Source of the DNA: Pisaster brevispinus
Taxonomy: Eukaryota; Echinodermata; Asteroidea; Forcipulatida; Asteriidae
Length of the DNA: 64,000 nt
Assembly (NCBI GenBank): GCA_023634235.1
Contig: JAMKCF010000013.1
Span: 9,027,827 to 9,091,826, forward strand
Reading direction: 5' to 3'
Positions 33,658 through 44,355 of the stretch are shown here, one piece after another (the stretch's first letter is position 1; each line of letters opens with the position of its first letter). Made by a program: the position numbers and the translations under genes. Below the pieces are notes generated by a model that made no database searches, was not told where the DNA came from, and worked only from the letters and a program-made list of their open reading frames with translations.

Positions 33658-34015
33658 GGCGTGTCATGGCCGAGCGGTCTAGTTCACCGGACCCAAGCTT
33701 TGGTATTGACAGCAGCAGAGTGCGGGTTCGATACCCGGTCATGGCACTTTTGTCCTTGAGCAGGGCACTTAACCATAATTGCTTTGTAAAAGGTTGGGAA
33801 GGTATCAATGCAATCTGTTCTACCAGACAGGCTCCTAGTAGATGATACTTGCCTACATATTTACGGACTGTGAAGGGGGTAACCCTGTTTCAGCCCCAGG
33901 AGTACATGTAGGTGGCAACTTGCCCCTGGTGACAGTTGATTTGGGTCGACAGCCCAAAATCAGTTGTAGCCCTCACCTTGAGGTTGACATCTGGCCTTGC
34001 GATGTTAAGTGATAT
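33658..34015 (+). mobile_element. tRNA-derived SINE (family A), well-preserved head, third body type
   Basis: The head is intact: GGCGTGTCATGGCCGAGCGG, TCTAGTTCACCGGAC, and B box GGTTCGATACC near 33725, then CATGGCACTTTTGTCCTTGAGCAG. The body (GTGACAGTTGATTTGGGTCGACAG, CATCTGGCCTTGCG) is unlike the bodies at 3931 or 7009. It lies 13 bp after the tail of the previous SINE, so the two were inserted head-to-tail at nearly the same place. Confidence 0.88.
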
Positions 34016-34940
34016 TTCATAGGGAAAAAATTAAGAAAAATTGGTACGAGCAGTTTGCTGCATTGCCCCTTTTTGATGAGGCAAATGGTTGCCTGTACTC
34101 GGGCTTTAACACAGCTGCAACGAGCCTAAGCCAAAAGACGGAGCTGAAATAGACTGAACTTTAACACATCAACAGTAAATGGGAAATAATTATCAAAGGG
34201 TGTGTACACCATATATGTAATCACCCTAATTTGTTTTTGAAAATAGTACGTTTACGGCACCAAACAGCTGCTTGGTAAATGGCATCTGGCCAGAAGACGG
34301 GCTTAGCCAGAACTTTTAATTGCTCACAAATAACTTGTTTACTGCATGAATCTGTACAAGTGGACTAAAATAAGACCTGTTGGCAGTGTTTTGAGAAACT
34401 GCAGCAAATGGTCTAACGACTATCTTGAATTAGGGTACTTAACCAATTAAGTAAAAATTTCCGTTTTTAAATAATGTTTAGCATTACCTCTCAGAACAAT
34501 GCACTTTGACATCAAGTTTCCATGTATCTGCAAAGGAATTTTGTACCCCATTCAAAGTTAAAACTGTGGTTTATTGAGCTTTTCCTCATAAACATCTTAA
34601 CACCGTTGTGGAGAGATGATGTCATAATAACCCAAGCTCTTCATTGTTTTTGCTTTGAATTTGTGCAAAATAAAATTCAACCGATGCTGAAGCATGTCAT
34701 TTAGAAAGCAAAGTTTGGCATCCATTTCTGCTAACTTTAGAAAGCATTGGCTGCATGTTATATGCAGTATGTAAGTTACAGCCAGGTTGTGTGCTGTGTG
34801 GTCATTTAGCCTTTGAGAAAGACTCTGCTAGGGTCCAAACATCAGGCCATGAATTAATGTTTGCATTTATACCCGATCCTTTAGGTTGGTAAGAATTTTG
34901 TAACAGCTTATTCTATTTTTAGCCAGATTTTGAGTTAGAC
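34016..34940. other. Unassigned sequence
   Basis: Nothing recognised. Confidence 0.4.
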
Positions 34941-34944
34941 TTTG

Positions 34945-35215
34945 AATAATGTCTGGTACAGTGACCTAGTTGGTCACAACTGAACACTCAAACAGGATTC
35001 CCCAGACTAAAGACAGTGTTGATACAATGTACTTCACATGGTTCTGGGCAAGCTTTTGTGTAGCAACCTCCAGATGGGCGAAGCATGATATCATCATGCC
35101 ATACACATTTATTCAGAATTGTGTATCGGTGTCCACGTCACCACGCCAAAGCATGTGACATAGCAACTGTAGTCTGAGGAATTCAAATTTAAGCGGTCAC
35201 TTGTGACATAACCTG
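34945..35215. repeat. Dispersed repeat (family G)
   Basis: Shares GGGCAAGCTTTTGTGTAGC-AACCTC and CATACA-TTATTCA-AATTGTGTAT with 53600-53760. It also shares GTCTGAGGAATTCAAATTTAAGCGGT with 58118-58150. Confidence 0.6.
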
Positions 35216-35764
35216 GGAAGCGGCAGTACATTTATTTCTTTTTTACTAAACATGTAGCCGAAGCCCCCAATTCGAACACAGTCTTACTCACAAAATGGTC
35301 TTTTGGAAAGAGTTATTTGTGGTTATTTGTTTTAGACCGAGCTGTTTGAAAAAAATTTCTCACATACACGACATAGCAAAGTAAGTGTAAGAAAGCAAAG
35401 CGGTACATTTAGTACTTGGTTCCTCAGTCAGAAGCACTGGGGATTTTGATTCAAAATGAATCACAGCACCTTCTTGTGTGCTCTGTAGCATATTAATTTC
35501 AATATCTTCCTGTCTGGAAATTTATTAAGCTGTAAGTATTGTCTGCAAACTTCAGTCCCTCAGGAAAATTTTTGGGGAACTTGCATCTACTGATAACGGT
35601 AGGCCTATAAATATTGTTTCCCTCTCCAGCAGGAAGCATTCTGTTATTGTGTATGTGGTTTCCATTGAATGAAATCACAACAGGGAGGAACTAAGGAAAG
35701 GAATGTTGAAATGTGCATCTGAAACTTCACTTCATTTAACATTTTGCTTGAACCATATGTACAA

Positions 35765-36217
35765 TATGTGACCGGTCGGTATCCTCTGTATTTTTGCTCA
35801 GCAGAAAATTGTTTTAAAGCAATCTTTTCCGCTTTAAGGCAGGGTGTACTTTTGGTAATTACTCCACAAGTTAATGATCATAAAAACTTCCTCGGTAAAG
35901 AGCACTGGAGAGCTGTTTATATTATTTTGTTAAAATTGAGAAGCGACCCCCTTTGATGTAGTGTAGATTTAAAGAAAGAGGACAATTTTGAAGGAAAGAT
36001 TGAAGGATTGAAGCCTTTCTCAGGCATCTAAAAGCACACAATTCTATGCAACGGGGGGGGGGGGTGTTTTTTCCATTATTGTTGTATAACTTTGATGACT
36101 AATTGAGCCAAAATTTTCACTGCTTGTTATTTTATACATACATCACCAAGTGAGGATACTGGTTTTTGACAATTACCAAAAGATTACCCTGCTTTTAAGC
36201 AGCTCAATGAAATTGGG
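35765..36217. mobile_element. GGGCCC-type MITE split by the insertion at 35838-36194
   Basis: The left part 35765-35837 carries GACCGGTCGGTATCC and TTGCTCAGCAGAAAATTG...CCGCTTTAA. The right part resumes at 36195 with TTAAGCAGCTCAATGAAATTGGGC, the normal right end. Removing the inserted element and one TTAA restores a continuous MITE end. Confidence 0.75.
35838..36194. mobile_element. TTAA foldback MITE nested in a GGGCCC MITE
   Basis: 357 bp, bounded by TTAA at 35834-35837 and 36195-36198. The ends GGCAGGGTGTACTTTTGGTAATT and AATTACCAAAAGATTACCCTGC are inverted. The orientation is opposite to the 21800 and 51618 copies (it reads ...GAAGCCTTTCTCAGGC..., CCAAGTGAGGATACTGG). A 12-G run sits inside at 36053-36064. 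Confidence 0.85.
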
Positions 36218-36218
36218 C

Positions 36219-36335
36219 AGGCCCCAAGTTCATGGCGCTGCCTACTATGGAATTCTGCACGTACATGGCTCATAAAGTCACCCATTATAAAATGTGGCCA
36301 TAAGTGTGGAATTCTATGGTAAGCAGCTCCCTTCT
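36219..36335. mobile_element. GGGCCC-type MITE, short subfamily
   Basis: GGCCCCAAGTTCATGGCGCTG at the left and GAATTCTATGGTAAGCAGC at the right, directly abutting the end of the previous MITE. Confidence 0.65.
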
Positions 36336-37120
36336 TCTTTTTTTGGAGTCCATCATCTACTATGTTTGGCTGGGATTGGGCACTAAGCAGCTGGGCACAT
36401 CTCATAGCCTTCTCGTTTGCTTCAAGGCAACACTGCTCTTCATGGGCTGGGCATCGTAGATAGTGTGGCATAGATTGGGTTGATGTGCCACAACCCCAAT
36501 TGGTGTCATCGTCGTCGGTATATCAGTTCCCTGAAACTGATATTTGTGGCTGGTATCTCATATTTTACAGTAGTGTGGTTATACAAATATACGTATAACT
36601 TTGCATCGCAGCTCTATAAAATTAGACCTTCAGTCATTATTTAGCAGGTTGGGAAATTTTCCCCCATGGTTAAGAGCACTTCTAGATAACGATACAGGAG
36701 AATTCAAAATCCAGTTTAGTACTTCATGCAGCTAAGGCATGAAGGCAATTACTAAGGCAATAGGTAAACAAAATGTAATTTGCCTTTGCTATTTCAAAAT
36801 ACAGAATTGGCAATTATCAAAAAATAAACTGATAAGCTTCAATTGATCTGAGAGCGCGCCCGTACTGATTATGAAGGTCATCTTAGTACTGATCCTTGGG
36901 AGAAATATTTTCCATCTGAAATACTGTCTCCAGATGGCAGCGGACATAGACCCCTAAAATCACCATTGTTTATTTTGATTGACGGTGGGGTAGGAGATTC
37001 TATCCCCTCGTACCAAATTCCCTGGGTTGGTCTAGATTGTGTCTCCCGAGACCGATTCTGCTACATGTATCTCGGCCGCCTTGTACAATGGAGATTTCGG
37101 TCCCTACTGCAGAATGCGTC
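36336..37120. other. Unassigned sequence
   Basis: Nothing firmly recognised. Confidence 0.4.
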
Positions 37121-37124
37121 CTCT

Positions 37125-37425
37125 TGGAACTTATGTAAGGGTTTACAAGGTGATGCAGCGCAACCCGCAGCCAACCAAACCAGAAACACCATGGCAGGGC
37201 AAATCCTTTCTCATGATGATGATAGGGTACTGTTTTTTTTTACACTAATTACATATCACATGAGATCCGTGGCTTTATGTCCCATCCGAAAGACGAAGCA
37301 ATAATGGTTAAGTGTCCTACTTATGGAAACATGTGTCAAGATCTGGACTTGAACCCTCACTCTGCTGCTCATAAACATCAGAGGTTGAGTCCCATATGCT
37401 AGAACGCTCGACCATGACACGCCAC
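37125..37425 (-). mobile_element. tRNA-derived SINE (family A), minus strand
   Basis: The reverse complement begins GTGGCGTGTCATGGTCGAGCG, with GGGTTCAAGTCCAG at the B-box position, and continues to GGTTTGGTTGGCTGCGGGTTGC and CCTTGTAAACCCTTACA. Same subfamily as 7009. Confidence 0.85.
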
Positions 37426-38250
37426 AAGGTCAACATTGATCAAATATTATCTGCACAATGTTCTTGCGTCTTGAGAGTTTGCAGGATTATCTACTGGAGT
37501 GTTTTTACTTGTTTTCCTTTTGGTGTCAAAACTAAGTGCCCTTAAGTTGCTTTTTGTTTATGTTGGGGAAAAAAGATGGGGGCAAATTGTGTATTACATC
37601 TTCTTGCTAAATGTATAATTCTTTTGACACTGACTTAACTTCAGTCCTGTACATGCTGCAGTTTTTGTCAAGATGCCAATTATATGGAAAACGTCTGTAC
37701 ACGTACATCTGGAGTACTGGTATATTCATTCAGTGATTGATCAGTGACGTACGGCACAAATTAGAAACGTCAGCTGACAACACGTTTAGAAGTTGCCGTG
37801 CAAGTTTTCCAGACAACTTTTCCCCCCATAGACATCCCCCCATTGCGAGTGTGCGTGCACGGCAGGTTGAATTAGGATGGGGGGGATTGTGGGGAGAAGG
37901 GGGGGGGGGGGATGTGAGAATGACTAACAGGCTTCTGTACACGTCTCACGGACAAACCCTAACCAGCCCTGTAATATCTGGGATTAAACCAGTTTAATCA
38001 TATCCTGTCCTTTTAAAGGGAATTTTGGCTTGCTTGGAGTTACCCTTATTTCATTTGAACCCTCCAATTTTCCACCAAAATGGGAGAACAGACTGCAGGT
38101 TGGACGATTTCAAGGGTGATTGTCATTTTGTTTTTAAGACTAAGTAAATGATTGGTAATTTGTGAAACAAAAGGTACTAAGGTACTAGTTTGATAGTTAT
38201 TGAAAGCAATGAGTTTCTGACCTTTACTCAGCTAAATGCATGCAACACAT
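37426..38250. other. Unassigned sequence
   Basis: No feature except a purine-rich block with a ~13-G run at 37899-37911. Confidence 0.4.
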
Positions 38251-38257
38251 TGCACCT

Positions 38258-38437
38258 GGTCCCAATTTCTTAAAACCCAATTTCTTTTGGCAGAAAATAT
38301 TGCTTAGCAACTTGTTTCACCAAGCAAAACATCAGTGGGGGTACCAGTTGCAACAATGTAAGCTACATGGCATTTTGGCTGGTAACCTGTTTCTCCTGAG
38401 CATGATTTTTCTCTGCTTAGCAACTTTTGTGCTTTGA
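38258..38437. mobile_element. GGGCCC-type MITE, diverged copy
   Basis: CTGGTCCCAATTTCTTAAAA at the left, then GCAGAAAATATTGCTTAGCAA, CATGGCATTTTGGCTGGTAACC, and TCTGCTTAGCAACTTTTGTGC near the right end. Confidence 0.65.
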
Positions 38438-38931
38438 AGTATTCACAAATGGACACAACGGAAATTACCAAAGTTAGTATGACCCTACCTATAAGAGAGG
38501 AATATTCTGGCACACTGTGCCAAAAAAAGAAAGAATGTACCATCCCTTTAAAGGTATTGGCTCCCAATCATATTTGCAAGTTTGATGATCGCGTGCAAAT
38601 GCAATGTAGACAAGGTTGCAATTAATAGTAAGGTGGTTCATGTAAATAACTTAGTGTGTAATTAATAATATCATTTTTGGAGGTGAAGTTCAATTGAGTT
38701 TCCACATGCTCAAGTCCTGTGACTTCTGAAAGTCGTGGTTTTGTTTTTCCTTGGTAAGCACACTTTAGCGGGAAACCAGCCACTTCACGTTAGGTGGCAT
38801 TTTTGGCGGAAACCTTGTGAATGCCCTAAAGCAACAGTTTTCATCCCAGTGTCAACAAATTAATGCACTTGGCTTGGCTTGAGTGGATTTGAAAAGAAGA
38901 CAAAGGTTCAAAACTCATTGTATGGCCATAT

Positions 38932-39052
38932 CCGAATTGGCAGATACAACTACGGCTACTGCAGTTGCTGAGGATGATGTAAACTTCAATGCATGATGAT
39001 GCAATGATCCAGCCATAGCCGTAGCTGTAGCCACCTGGTAGGACACAGCTTA
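38932..39052. mobile_element. Short MITE (family H)
   Basis: CCGAATTGGCAGATACAACTACGGCTAC at the left and CCATAGCCGTAGCTGTAGCCACC at the right are inverted, matching 22515-22645. Confidence 0.7.
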
Positions 39053-39146
39053 AGATATTTAAATCAATTCGTATTTCAAAAGCCACTCAAATCAATACTC
39101 TTTTTTGAGTTGGTTACTTTGTAAATGCCCAATACTCAACATTCAT

Positions 39147-39420
39147 GGTACTCAAGCTCTGGCGTTTCTGATCAGCGGTGTGGGTTTGAGTCCCGGTCTT
39201 GACACGTAAAAGAACCCAGTTATAATTATTGCCAAGAGATATTGAACACAAGCTCCTTGTAAGCCATTACAAGGTGCTACACTTAAAAAAGTCTTGTAAT
39301 TCAAAAACTTCAAAAACCTGTCTTAAATATTTCTCGTTGTTCCAGCACCTTGCGTACTTTATTGGAAGCTACTTGTGCTTTGTAAGACTCTGGTATTATT
39401 TTGTTATTATATTAAGACCT
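39147..39420 (+). mobile_element. tRNA-derived SINE (family A), internally deleted
   Basis: TACTCAAGCTCTGGCGTTTCTGATCAGCGG and GGGTTTGAGTCCCGG (B box) are followed directly by GACACGTAAAAGAACCCAG, skipping the CTTAACCAT segment. Ends with CTCTGGTATTATTTTGTTATTATATT. Confidence 0.75.
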
Positions 39421-39584
39421 CCATCTTGTTTGTTCTTTGTTTGTTTTGTTTTGAGAGACATTTACATTATAGACACTTAGTAACTGCATGATTTTAGTGA
39501 TGGTTGATGCTTTGCATGATGTAGACATCGAGAAGTAACTATTTACTAGTAGAACTTGTGGGCAAAGCCATTGTGTAAATCCTT

Positions 39585-39675
39585 TTAGGAAGTAGTGTTC
39601 GCTCTGAAAAGACCTGTGCTGTGGTCGCCACATTTTTCAACAGTATGCTCTGCTCATCATCAGGAGAAATGTTTC
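39585..39675. repeat. Dispersed repeat (family D), second copy
   Basis: AGGAAGTAGTGTTCGCTCTGAAAAG and CAACAGTATGCTCTGCTCATCATCAGGAGAA match 29945-30035. Confidence 0.7.
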
Positions 39676-40304
39676 TGTTTTTAAATGACAGGAGAGGGGC
39701 AAGGGGTAAGAAGAGGGTGTGGGTGAGAGATGGAACGATGATTTAATTAAAAACAATTAATTAATTACTAGTACTTGTAGTGTACACACCCTGTAGGTCA
39801 GAGCTGTTGGATGGCGCAGTAATTTCTACTGACAGCAGTGACCTAGATCCTACTCTGAAGGAAAGGGTCGTTTAGTCGCCTGACAGCGAAGGGCTCAACA
39901 ATTCTTTGTTCAACTCCCTACAATAGAAAGATCTTAGGGGTGGTGATTGATTTGAAAATGTTGCTGATTGAACCGTGCACTTTCAAGAAACTTTTGATGT
40001 TTGCACTTTTGAAATTGTGCGATCTAATGGCACTAAACTTCCTGAATTCAAGGCGGTTGATTTTTGTCTTGAAGGAAGTGACCATTGTTTTGTCAGTCAT
40101 CGTCAGTCATTAGTAAGTGCAATGTGATTATGTCAGCGATAACAACCTTGCAAATTTGAACTCTAAGATCAACACTGAAATTCAACCTGAACCCCTACCC
40201 CTAACTGGTTCAAGGGGAAGAAAAGTGGGGTTTTTAGCAGTCACTTCCATCCAAATTCAAATTCAACAATGGTAAATATTAGTTCTATAATACCTTGTTT
40301 TTTT
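39676..40304. other. Unassigned sequence
   Basis: Nothing recognised beyond a short ATTAATTAATTA tract. Confidence 0.4.
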
Positions 40305-40305
40305 C

Positions 40306-40622
40306 TTAAGTGCTCATCCTACATGTAGTAGCTAGATCAAGACGATTTACAACACTATTTTCTGTTTGTCAGGCAATAAGCCATTCCCAAACTTCTCAAC
40401 TCCCTGTGAGCCTACAACTTCATTACAAGCCAAAGGGATTAACCCAATATAATACCATCTCAGCCCACATGGGTTCCCATTTATACACTGTTTTAAAAGA
40501 AGCAAGTTGTGGTTAAGTATCTTGCTCAAGGACACAAGTTTCATGACCAGGATTCGAACCCACACTCCAATTAATAGGCTGTATCAGAACTTGAGTTGAA
40601 TGCACTAGACCAGTCAGCCACC
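40306..40622 (-). mobile_element. tRNA-derived SINE (family A), minus strand
   Basis: The reverse complement has TGGCTGACTGGTCTAGTGCA, GGGTTCGAATCCTGG (an almost perfect B box), and TGTCCTTGAGCAAGATACTTAACCA. Confidence 0.83.
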
Positions 40623-41390
40623 AAAAACACAAGCACCTTGGGTGGGAGTTGGACACACAACCCTTATTCGAGAGCTGATGCCATAACTGCTAGACTTCCA
40701 AGCCTGCCCGATAACACAAGGGTCTAATTGATTCCTGAATTTAATATTGAAACATAATTTATTATTCCTAGTGGGCAACCCATAATGTCTCTCCAGACAC
40801 ATTAATAATAATAACAACATAAAATTTATAAGGCGCACAGTATCTTTTAAAAATTTATAAGGCGCACATTAGATGAAATTCCTGCTCAATCGGTGCTTAA
40901 AATAAGCTTAGTTGAACTACAAAAGATACAACATGAGGTGGCAGTTTTATGGATTTGGTTCATGACCTGTCAAAAGACTTACATACAGGAGGTGTCTGAA
41001 CTTCTTGTTACAACTTTAACATCAAAATAGTTTCACTCTCTTCAAAGTTTTTTCACCTCTCCCCTTTCCTTTTCCCCCATGATCAGCTGTTGCCGCGCTG
41101 ATTCCTCACGTTAAAACCCATGGTGCTTATTGGCTCATAATCTTAGTCCTTCAACCAGGACTTGCCTGTCACAACCCTCCCCACCCCCATGGCAAAACAT
41201 TGCAAAAAAGTGAAAAAGTGGCTGATTCATTGATCACAACCCTTCAAGTCGGGGCTTAGTAGAGATATGATATGGCTACATTGCTGGGCAGACCAAGATT
41301 TTCCTGGCTATGTGGGCTGTCCATAGGTTTAGGTTATAAGAATGACTGAAGTCATTGTCTGGCTTGAGGTTTATTGGCTTTATTACGGAG
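40623..41390. other. Unassigned sequence
   Basis: A short duplicated AAAATTTATAAGGCGCACA motif occurs at about 40825 and 40851; nothing else is recognised. Confidence 0.4.
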
Positions 41391-41395
41391 CAGAC

Positions 41396-41522
41396 CGGGA
41401 CCCGATTTCATGGCGTTGCTCACCACGGAGTTTTGCGCATTTGGCTTCCCTGTAAAGAACGTAATTCTACAGGCCATAAGTGCAAAATTCCACCGTAAGC
41501 AGGGCTGTGAAATTGGACCCCT
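41396..41522. mobile_element. GGGCCC-type MITE, short subfamily
   Basis: GGGACCCGATTTCATGGCG at the left and GCAGGGCTGTGAAATTGGACCCC at the right, with internal GGAGTTTTGCGC and TGCAAAATTCCACC inverted. Confidence 0.78.
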
Positions 41523-41639
41523 TAGGTCAGACATTGGAGTATGACTGCAAAAATAATATGGTTCATGAAGCAATAAATGACAAATGTTTCAGCTAAATTC
41601 ATATTCTAGAGCCTTGACATTCATATTTCAAAAAGTTTC

Positions 41640-42375
41640 CTTGATTTTGTGACCGAGTCACATTGTTAATGACTTGGTTGTCAGACCCCAAGTCACAGCT
41701 GTCAGTAACTCAGACTCGAGTCACAATTTTCAGTGACTCTGACTCAACCATCTGTACTTGAGCTTTGGACTTGGACTCAATGTTTGTAACCCCGGACACA
41801 ACAACAAAATATTGTTTATACAAACATTTAAATTTTAAATAATTGACTAAACAAAATCTCACCCATGTAAAACTCCATTGGTTGGGACCACAATGGTCCT
41901 GGAAGTTCAAATACATGCAAGACTTGCACAGTGTATCGTGCCATTTCCCTTTTTAATGGCTACTTCTATTCAAGGAAGTGTGAGCAAAAATTTCAACCAG
42001 CCTCCTGGTTCTCCATAGGGAGATTCCTAAAAGAAAAGAAAAAAATGTGTTGCTTTTAAACTATTAGTTTATATCTGTCAGGTTTTGGTGATGTTTTTCA
42101 AAACAAGTTAAAGTTAAGTGACTCGTGACTCGTGACTCAGACTTGACTCAAATGACTCAGGACTCAGACTTGGACTAGACCTTTACAACTCAGGACTCTA
42201 AACATGACCCAAATGGACTCGGACTGGAGCAATTGACTCAGGACTTGGACCCAACCTTTGTGACTTGTGACAAGGACTCAACACCTCGGAATCATCAGAC
42301 TCTTGGACTGAGGACTCAAATAAAAGAGGACTCAAATAAAAGAGGACTCAAATAAAAGAGGACTCAAATAATAGA
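41640..42375. repeat. GACTC-rich tract with a terminal 16-bp tandem array
   Basis: Two blocks (41640-41790 and 42110-42375) consist mainly of GACTC/GACTTGGACTC words. Exact TGACTCA occurs at 41740, 42133, 42144, 42153 and 42234. The right end (42311-42375) is four copies of the 16-bp unit AGGACTCAAATAAAAG. TGACTCA is the consensus AP-1/bZIP site; whether it is used here is unknown. Confidence 0.85.
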
Positions 42376-42838
42376 AGAAACCCTCGGAGTGAAGCCTGTG
42401 AGGCAAACTGAACACACAATGTACAAACTGATACAGGGAACTTTAAAATCACTTGGAAGCACCCGATCAAGAACATTACACTTAGCCTTGGGAATTGCTT
42501 CTAGTGTCTCAATTACATCCATCATTTTGTGCTGTCGATTGGGCTCAGGCTCAGGACCCACGTCATTAAGTTTGACGTGTTGGAAGTCAATACGTGTATG
42601 TTCTATTGGAAAATATCGTGCGGAGGATTGGGGGGGGGGTTAGGGGAGGGGGAAGGGATTACGCATGCTAGTGTGGACTTCCCCGGTACACTGTAACTTC
42701 ATATATGCATTACAGGACATTGGATAGGCTTTTATACAGTGCATGGTACCGACTGGCAGGGTTGATAATATTGCTTGCTGACATTTTCGGTTTTGTTTTT
42801 CTTCTAAAAGTTAGTCTGGATGCGTTGTGTCTTTACAG

Positions 42839-42903
42839 GTGTTTGAACTCATCTTGTGCTTACAAGCTCAAAATCAGGAATTGAAGTGAAATTTGGCTGA
42901 AAG
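42839..42903 (+). CDS. Splice-bounded exon candidate with in-frame stop
   Basis: A strong acceptor (GCGTTGTGTCTTTACAG) and a strong donor (GAAAG|GTAAGA) bracket 65 bases. The phase-0 frame encodes VFELILCLQAQNQELK, a plausible amphipathic helix or coiled-coil segment, then TGA at 42887-42889. The other two frames stop earlier. It could be a terminal coding exon with a 3'-UTR intron, an exon using a weak earlier donor (GAA|GTGAAA), a non-coding exon, or chance. Confidence 0.28.
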
Positions 42904-44245
42904 GTAAGATGCTCAAAACTAGTGTTTCTTGTTTCATTTCTGTCATTGTTTGATATTTGCTGAGTCTTTGTGTGCATTAAGTGTTGCTTCCAAGGTCTTT
43001 CAATAATTATTTGTTAGAAAAAAAATATGTTATTGTTTTTGTTGTCATAAGAATTTATAATTTATTTGTGAATAATTGTCACAGTACTCTCACAATTATC
43101 ACAACTTTGGTAATTTAACTGAATAGGAGATGATAACGAGTGTCCCACACACTGGTCATTTTCTATTGTTCTCATCTCTGGGAACAGTAGAAAAGAACCG
43201 GTCAGTAGTATGCCTGCTATCGTCTCCCATTGCACCTTTTTTAGAGACCATAGTGGCTGCAAGCGAATTTTAACGAAACGACCATAGTGGCCGCAATTGG
43301 CCACAAGATTTAACCTATTTCCACTCAGACAAGAGGGTCAAAGAAAAGGTATTTGACCAAATTGCATGTTCCAACGATTCCCAAGTTAACATAGGATGTA
43401 TAATTCTGAAACAAAACCACAAAGTTCTGTTTTTTACTAATTTCCCTGACATTTTTCCTTAAAATAAACGGGTCAAAAAAACAAGACAAGCAATGTTCGG
43501 GCATATGGTGATGATTATACCGAAATGAACGGTCTGTAAAGGAATAACAAAATATGATTTGCTTTCAACCCTGCACCGGTATGTGAAAAGCGCTATATTC
43601 TCAGTGATTTTCAATTCCTGTCGGGGGTGGGGGGGGGGGGGGTAGGAGGAAATCTACAGGTTACTTATGTTAGATTTGAACCCTTAATTCTAGAGTGGGT
43701 GTCTTAGCCACTGAACCACCCATCTTGTTTGGTGTAAAGAGGCCACTTCAAATACTTTAATTACCTACAAAAAGGTTAGTCAATGTAGTAATTGTATCGG
43801 GGATAAAGAGTGTGATTTTGGTTTTACCCTTACACCAATGTGTGATAAGTACTGTATACTCACTCTTTGCAAAGTCCTTTGGTTCGAATCCCGCCACAGT
43901 ATCCTGTCAAGTTGTTTTCTCCACCGGACTAACAAAGCACGTGTCATGCGGTGCTTATCACACGTCAGTATAAGGGCCATGTCATCCGAGGCAATTTACA
44001 AGAAGAAAAGGCATTCACATTTTTAAGTGTTCATTTTTATTTGTTAAGATCAAAAGCTGTGTTTGAAAACTTGCCCATCTGCTACCAACGCGGTCCTTTA
44101 GCATGCACTGCAGTTGGTTGCCTCTTAATTGCATTTAAAAGTTTCCTCGTGTGACAAGGCCAAGGATGATGCAAGAAATGTATGCTGTATCCCTGATGCA
44201 GTTTAGTTAAAGCGATTTGACCCCTGAACTTCACTTATTGTAGTA
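42904..44245. other. Unassigned sequence
   Basis: A 14-G run lies at 43629-43642. A weak SINE-like stretch (TTCGAATCCCGCC at 43872) suggests an old degraded family B or similar copy. Otherwise nothing is recognised. Confidence 0.4.
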
Positions 44246-44249
44246 ATTG

Positions 44250-44355
44250 TAATACGGCTAGGTATCTCAGTTGGTAGAGTGCTGGACATTAATCCAGAAG
44301 TGGCAGGTTCAAGTCCCGCTCTAGTCAATTTTTCTTAGTTCATCGGAAATTAATA
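44250..44355 (+). mobile_element. tRNA-derived SINE (family B), best B box
   Basis: CGGCTAGGTATCTCAGTTGGTAGAGTGCTGGAC, then GGCAGGTTCAAGTCCCGCTCTAG and TCAATTTTTCTTAGTTCATCGG. The first ~75 bases keep A and B boxes at tRNA spacing, but the tail marks it as a SINE, not a tRNA gene. Confidence 0.82.
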
